10,260 nt of DNA from JAJTFW01 sp964584995 (GTDB lineage: Bacteria > Bacteroidota > Bacteroidia > AKYH767-A > OLB10): NCBI GenBank assembly GCA_964584995.1, contig CAZPCA010000094.1:1-10260 (forward strand), given 5' to 3'. Of this stretch, positions 6,533 to 10,260 are shown in pieces. The position numbers and the translations under genes were made by a program. Below the pieces are notes generated by a model. It worked only from the letters and a program-made list of their open reading frames with translations, was not told the origin of the DNA and did no database searches. The first letter of the stretch is position 1; every line of letters starts with the position of its first letter.

Positions 6533-8827
6533 TCAGCTCTCCTTCTTGCGCAAGGTAATAAATGTAGCTCCTGCAAATAAGAGAAGCACAGCCAAAGAAC
6601 CGGCCATCGCCATCTGTTCTCCGCGATGGTAAGCCTCGGGTTCGAATTTAAACTCCACCTTGTGAACACCGGCAGGNNNNNNNNNNNNNNNNNNNNNNNN
6701 NNNNNNNNNNNNNNNNNNNNNNNNNNNNNNNNNNNNNNNNNNNNNNNNNNNNNNNNNNNNNNNNNNNNNNNNNNNNGCAAAGCGCTGATCGATTACAGCC
6801 GTGGATTTTGTATCCAGACTATCGAGTGCTTTCATCTCGGCATCGGCATCACCAACAATCTTCCAATCGCTGACAATCCATGCAGCGCCCAAGGCTCCGG
6901 GGTTCATCTGTACCATGGGAGACTGGTCCTGCGGATTGCGCACAATGAAATATTTTGCGTTCAGCATGTTCAACACATTCATGTTGCCCTTACTGATCTG
7001 ATACTCGATCAGCTCCTGGTAGCGCTTGAGTTTGGCGCCGTGGTAGCCACCGATAGAACGGTGAAAATAGGATGTACTCGCATCGTTGAAAGTGCTCACC
7101 GTGGTATTCATCACACGGAAATAACTCTTGTCCTGCAGTATCTGCTGGTCTGCAGCAGTCATCGTAAAGGGCTGTTCAGCCTTTGACTTTGAGGTGAAAT
7201 CCTGATCATTGAGGTAACGCTTATCTACGCCCCACATATCCATCAGGATAAAGAAAGCGAGCAGGGGAAGTGCTACATTCAATTTCAATTTGTCGTTCAG
7301 CCATGACCACAGCAAGACAAAGCCGATTGTAATGAAGAACAAACTACGGAATGCATCGGTACGGAGAATGGATTCGCGGTCCTGGCGCAATGCCGCCAGC
7401 AACCAATCGTATTGCTTCAACTGCTCGTCGCCCTCTCCGCTGAAATCACAGAAAAGCCCCGGCAACAAAGCGAAAAGGAGCACGAGCCCACCGGTGAAGT
7501 AGAATGAATAAAACAGGGCCTTCTTCTTTTTCTCAGCAGACACCGAGGCATCCACAAACCGCATCAGACCCAACATGCCCGCCAGTGGCAATACAAAGGA
7601 GGCAATGGTAAGCGCCATAGCGACCGACCTGAATTTGCTGTATCCAGGGAAATGGTCGAAGAAAAGATCGGTCAATGCGGGAAAGTGCCTTCCCCAGCTG
7701 AGCATGATGAATAATAAGGTCGCGCTCAGGGCCCAGGCACGGGTTATGCCGTCAAGCAGAAACATGGACAATACAAAAAGCAATATTACGATAGCACCAA
7801 CATAGACGGGACCGGATGTCATCGGCTGATCTCCCCAGTAAAGCGGAGCTGCTTCGCTGAACGATCGGGCCTGCGCATCTCCCGCCTGAGCAGCTATTGC
7901 CTTATAGGTTTCTGATTTTTTTGTCAGCGGGTAATTGGACGATCCGCCGGAAAAGTCGGGAATCAGCAAGGTCATCGTCTCCAACTTACCATAACTCCAA
8001 CCGAGAGCATAGTCCTTATCCAAACCGGTGCTCACCTTCTTTTCGGTCAACTCCGACTGTCCGCGTGTCGAGTAATTGCCGTATTCGTAGGTCAGAAGCA
8101 AATTGGTGATATTGGGCAAAACGGCGAGTGCTGCAGCAACGGCCAATGCCGCACTTGCCGTCAAAAACTGTGGGATGCGCTTTTCCATCACTGCACGCAG
8201 CACTTCAAACAGCACCAGCAAGCCGATGGTGATAGCCGTATAGTAGGTGATCTGCAGGTGATTGGCGTATATCTGTAGACTCAGTCCTACGGCTGTGACA
8301 GCAGCTCCCAGCAACCACTTTCCCCGGTAGGCCATCATCACCCCCGCAAACACCAGCGGAATGAGTGCGATAGCATGCACCTTGGAATTATGGCCGGCTT
8401 GTATGGAGACGAAATAGAATGAACAAAATGCGTAAGCGAAAGCACCGGCCATGGCTATACGAAAATCCGCTTTCAGCGCAATGAGCAAAAGGTAAAAGCC
8501 CAGCAATGCCAGAAACAAGAGGTTAACGGGATTGGGCAGCCACAGCCACAAAAATTCGTTGACCTGCTTCATCAGATTGGCCGGATACAACACAGAAATC
8601 TGGTAAGCCGGCATGCCACTGAACATGTAACCGGTCCAGAGGGCCTCCTCGCCGGTCGCTTCCCGGTAATCGGCAATCTCTTTCTGCATTCCCAACCACA
8701 TGTTGATATCGTGCTGATCCAGTGCCTTGCCGGAAATCGCAGGTGAGAAATAAACGATGGACACCAGCAGAAAAACGCCAAAAGCGATCAGATGGGGTTC
8801 CAGTTGTTTCAGTAGATTCGTTTTCAT
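6533..8827 (-). CDS. YfhO-family polytopic membrane protein (GT-C-like), interrupted by an assembly gap
   Basis: A large membrane protein of the YfhO family, 764 codons counting the gap. It begins with MKTNLLKQLEPH and a first membrane span (about 12-30), followed by an extracytoplasmic loop with LDQHDINMW (37-45) and SGMPAYQIS (70-78), which are conserved in Bacteroidota members. Many further hydrophobic segments follow up to about residue 533, for example 101-119, 155-165, 172-186, 195-210, 222-240, 340-358, 365-377, 402-422, 437-457, 495-510 and 517-531. The tail is a soluble domain with FRVMNTTVSTFND (570-582) and MLNAKYFIV (621-629), then PAGVHKVEFKFEP after the gap, and a last span before the basic end LRKKES. 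B. subtilis and Listeria YfhO proteins are GT-C transferases that glycosylate lipoteichoic acid; the Bacteroidota members are uncharacterised, so sugar transfer on the outer face is inference. It heads the YfhO-GT-AsnB block. The reading frame agrees on both sides of the N run, so I treat the gene as intact. Confidence 0.9.
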   Translation of the reverse strand: MKTNLLKQLEPHLIAFGVFLLVSIVYFSPAISGKALDQHDINMWLGMQKEIADYREATGEEALWTGYMFSGMPAYQISVLYPANLMKQVNEFLWLWLPNPVNLLFLALLGFYLLLIALKADFRIAMAGAFAYAFCSFYFVSIQAGHNSKVHAIALIPLVFAGVMMAYRGKWLLGAAVTAVGLSLQIYANHLQITYYTAITIGLLVLFEVLRAVMEKRIPQFLTASAALAVAAALAVLPNITNLLLTYEYGNYSTRGQSELTEKKVSTGLDKDYALGWSYGKLETMTLLIPDFSGGSSNYPLTKKSETYKAIAAQAGDAQARSFSEAAPLYWGDQPMTSGPVYVGAIVILLFVLSMFLLDGITRAWALSATLLFIMLSWGRHFPALTDLFFDHFPGYSKFRSVAMALTIASFVLPLAGMLGLMRFVDASVSAEKKKKALFYSFYFTGGLVLLFALLPGLFCDFSGEGDEQLKQYDWLLAALRQDRESILRTDAFRSLFFITIGFVLLWSWLNDKLKLNVALPLLAFFILMDMWGVDKRYLNDQDFTSKSKAEQPFTMTAADQQILQDKSYFRVMNTTVSTFNDASTSYFHRSIGGYHGAKLKRYQELIEYQISKGNMNVLNMLNAKYFIVRNPQDQSPMVQMNPGALGAAWIVSDWKIVGDADAEMKALDSLDTKSTAVIDQRFXXXXXXXXXXXXXXXXXXXXXXXXXXXXXXXXXXPAGVHKVEFKFEPEAYHRGEQMAMAGSLAVLLLFAGATFITLRKKES
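6677..6776. other. Assembly gap: run of 100 N inside the YfhO-like gene
   Basis: Exactly 100 ambiguous bases lie between known sequence ending at 6676 and resuming at 6777. A run of precisely 100 is a common placeholder for a gap of unknown size. On the minus strand the last known bases before the gap are GC, so that codon is GCN, alanine whatever the third base. The frame then resumes exactly with the Pro codon of PAGVHK. The true length must therefore be 3k+1 bases if the gene is unbroken. The placeholder happens to satisfy this, which does not show that it is the true size. Confidence 0.97.
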
Positions 8828-8889
8828 AGGCTATTTAAGAGGATGAAAATAGTGATTCTTACGCATTCACCGGCTGCCAAAAATCCGGA

Positions 8890-8918
8890 CAAACCCATCG
8901 GCACAGCATACCTTTCAA
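8890..8918 (-). promoter_or_regulatory. Candidate Bacteroidota promoter for the YfhO-GT-AsnB block
   Basis: Read on the minus strand, a TTG (8918-8916) is followed after 18 bases by TGGGTTTG (8897-8890). That is seven of eight positions of TTG-N(about 19)-TAnnTTTG, the pattern of Bacteroidota primary-sigma promoters; the single mismatch is G for A at the second position of the -7 box. Transcription would begin near 8884 and leave a leader of roughly 55 bases before the ATG at 8827. It lies in the 100-base space between the DUF4834 gene and the YfhO-like gene (8828-8927), the widest non-coding stretch here. I found no convincing terminator hairpin in that space, so read-through from upstream remains possible. 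Confidence 0.35.
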
Positions 8919-8927
8919 CAGGATGAA

Positions 8928-9194
8928 TCAATCCTTCACCTCTTCGAAATCCACGTAGTCACCCCGGTCGTCGCGGGAAGATTTGCGTTGACGGGTATCG
9001 CCCTCCACATGCACGTTCCCCTGTTGCTTGGACTGCTGCTGACGGCTGAACTGCTCTTGCTGCTGCTGTGCCATGCGGCTCATTTCTTTCATCAGCTTTT
9101 TGGATACAGCACCTAAAATGAAAAAGGCTATCCAACGGCGAAAAACGCCGAAGACCAGTAACACAATCAACATCACAAAGAGAAAGTCAGACAT
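8928..9194 (-). CDS. DUF4834-type small membrane protein
   Basis: An 88-residue protein with one hydrophobic N-terminal region (residues 4-18, possibly continuing to 29 after Arg19-Arg20). A basic amphipathic segment SKKLMKEMSRM (31-41), a Gln-rich low-complexity stretch (43-58) and a charged tail follow. The layout of an N-terminal span, a basic helix, a polar linker and the acidic ending GDYVDFEEVKD (78-88) matches the DUF4834 family, which is conserved in Bacteroidota and has no known function. The start at 9194 is the only plausible one: an in-frame stop lies eight codons upstream. It follows carB by 36 bases on the same strand and may be co-transcribed with it. The Gln-rich part is probably disordered. 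The call is by recognition of the overall pattern, not by catalytic motifs. Confidence 0.75.
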   Translation of the reverse strand: MSDFLFVMLIVLLVFGVFRRWIAFFILGAVSKKLMKEMSRMAQQQQEQFSRQQQSKQQGNVHVEGDTRQRKSSRDDRGDYVDFEEVKD

Positions 9195-9230
9195 GTACGA
9201 GAGGGATTGATACGTTCATGGGTTCCGCAA

Positions 9231-10260
9231 TCAACGACTGAGGTATAAGTTGCGCTCACTGTATACCTGCTGGAAGAAATCATCCTGCAGATCGTCGATG
9301 AAATAAATGGCCTCACCCGTGGATTTCATTTCCGGACCTAGTTCCTTATTGACATCCCTGAATTTTTCAAAAGAAAACACAGGTATCTTGATGGCATAGC
9401 CCTGCTTGCGGGGGTGGAAGCTGAAATCCTTCAGTTTCTTATCGCCCAGCATGAGTTTGGTCGCATAGTTGACGTATGGTTCATCGTATGCTTTGGCGAT
9501 AAACGGCACTGTACGGGATGCGCGGGGGTTGGCTTCGATGACATACACCACTTCGTTCTTCACGGCAAACTGGATATTGATCAGCCCCTTCACATGCATG
9601 GCCAATGCAATCTTTCGGGTGATGTCTTCAATCTGCCGAATTACGTTATCGCTGAGATCAAAAGGTGGCAATACCGCGTTGCTGTCCCCGGAATGAATGC
9701 CGGCCGGCTCGATGTGTTCCATGATACCGATGATATAGGCATCCTCACCGTCACAGATGGCATCGGCTTCCGCTTCTATGGCCTTTTCGAGAAAGTGATC
9801 CAGCAGGACTTTATTGCCGGGTATATCTCTGAGAAGGTTCACCACGTGGGTCTCAAGTTCCTGTTCATTGATGACAATTTTCATGCTCTGTCCGCCCAAT
9901 ACATAACTCGGACGCACCAATAAAGGGAAGCCCAGTTCGCGCGACAGTTGTACTGCCTGGTCAGCATCTTCAATCACACCGAATTTCGGATAGGGTATGC
10001 CGAGGTCGCGGAGCAGGGTGGAAAAAGAACCGCGGTCTTCTGCCAGATCCAGTGATTGAAAACTGGTACCGATGATATTGATGCCGTATTTATCGAGTTT
10101 TTCCGCCAGCTTCAGGGCCGTTTGTCCACCGAGCTGCACGATGACACCCACCGGTTTCTCGTGTTGAATGATGTCGTAGATATGTTCCCAGAAAACAGGT
10201 TCGAAATACAGTTTATCGGCTATATCGAAATCGGTGGAAACTGTTTCAGGATTGCAGTTG
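9231..10260 (-). CDS. carB: Carbamoyl-phosphate synthase large subunit, C-terminal part (5' end outside window)
   Basis: The last 342 residues of CarB, open at the right window edge. The visible part begins NCNPETVSTDFD, then LYFEPV and KPVGVIVQLGGQTALKL, the conserved pre-ATP-grasp region of the second synthetase half. The ATP-grasp domain follows with AEDRGSF, FPLLVRPSYVLGGQSMKIV (the nucleotide loop), EADAICDGED, MEHIEPAGIHSGDS and VIEANPRASRTVPFIAKAYD. This half phosphorylates carbamate to give carbamoyl phosphate for pyrimidine and arginine synthesis. The protein ends at GPEMKSTGEAIYFIDDL plus about 18 residues (...RNLYLSR), so the roughly 130-150-residue MGS-like allosteric domain of E. 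coli CarB is missing. As I recall, Bacteroidota CarB proteins commonly end in this way, so I read it as natural and not as a truncation. An apparent GTG start at 10151 is internal: it encodes the Val of KPVGV, and the frame stays open to the window edge. Confidence 0.95.
   Translation of the reverse strand, partial: NCNPETVSTDFDIADKLYFEPVFWEHIYDIIQHEKPVGVIVQLGGQTALKLAEKLDKYGINIIGTSFQSLDLAEDRGSFSTLLRDLGIPYPKFGVIEDADQAVQLSRELGFPLLVRPSYVLGGQSMKIVINEQELETHVVNLLRDIPGNKVLLDHFLEKAIEAEADAICDGEDAYIIGIMEHIEPAGIHSGDSNAVLPPFDLSDNVIRQIEDITRKIALAMHVKGLINIQFAVKNEVVYVIEANPRASRTVPFIAKAYDEPYVNYATKLMLGDKKLKDFSFHPRKQGYAIKIPVFSFEKFRDVNKELGPEMKSTGEAIYFIDDLQDDFFQQVYSERNLYLSR

Noticed and set aside
8828..8927. Possible terminator hairpin after the DUF4834 gene
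   Set aside because: Only a four-base CCGG/CCGG pairing with an 11-base loop was found, with no following U-run in the right place, so it is too weak to call.
9042..9071. CAG/CTG-rich tract resembling a nucleotide repeat
   Set aside because: It is the codon run for the Gln-rich linker of the DUF4834 protein, with mixed codons and interruptions, and is not a tandem repeat array.
9414..9923. Open frame of 169 codons on the plus strand, antisense to carB
   Set aside because: It mirrors the highly conserved ATP-grasp region of carB and has no independent evidence such as a promoter or domain.

Overview
The window looks like a chromosomal fragment from a member of the Bacteroidota, probably an uncultured or metagenome-assembled one. 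Four things point there: a DUF4834-type small membrane protein; a carbamoyl-phosphate synthase large subunit that stops right after its second ATP-grasp half; a large YfhO-family membrane protein of the Bacteroidota type; and translation starts without Shine-Dalgarno sequences. A run of exactly 100 N at 6677-6776 marks an assembly gap. Nothing in the sequence settles the genus.

Layout. (1) 1-509, minus: the N-terminal glutaminase part of an AsnB-type amidotransferase, cut by the window edge. (2) A 60-base divergent intergenic region, 510-569. (3) 570-3392, plus: a tight three-gene block of SAM methyltransferase, second SAM methyltransferase and GT4-type glycosyltransferase, with gaps of 4 and 2 bases. 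(4) 8827-3369, minus: a three-gene block of YfhO-like membrane protein, GT4-like glycosyltransferase and a complete AsnB-type amidotransferase, with gaps of 17 and 3 bases. Its last gene overlaps the end of the plus-strand block by 24 bases, tail to tail. (5) A 100-base intergenic region with one candidate promoter for the YfhO block. (6) 9194-8928, minus: the DUF4834 protein. (7) 10260-9231, minus: the C-terminal part of CarB, cut by the window edge.

How the genes may work together. Regions 1-4 look like part of a surface-glycan (O-antigen or exopolysaccharide type) locus. They hold two glycosyltransferases, two methyltransferases, a GT-C-like polytopic membrane protein and two glutamine-dependent amidotransferases of the AsnB family. 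In such loci AsnB homologues are often assigned to amidation of sugar acids rather than to free asparagine synthesis. A methylated and amidated glycan is therefore a reasonable inference, but no substrate can be read from the sequence. Regions 6-7 are ordinary housekeeping or conserved genes bordering the locus.

I found no tRNA, rRNA, CRISPR array, insertion sequence or phage gene. No intergenic stretch exceeds 100 bases. I see no clearly undescribed system; the findings are moderate points about the glycan locus, an assembly gap, gene overlap and promoters.
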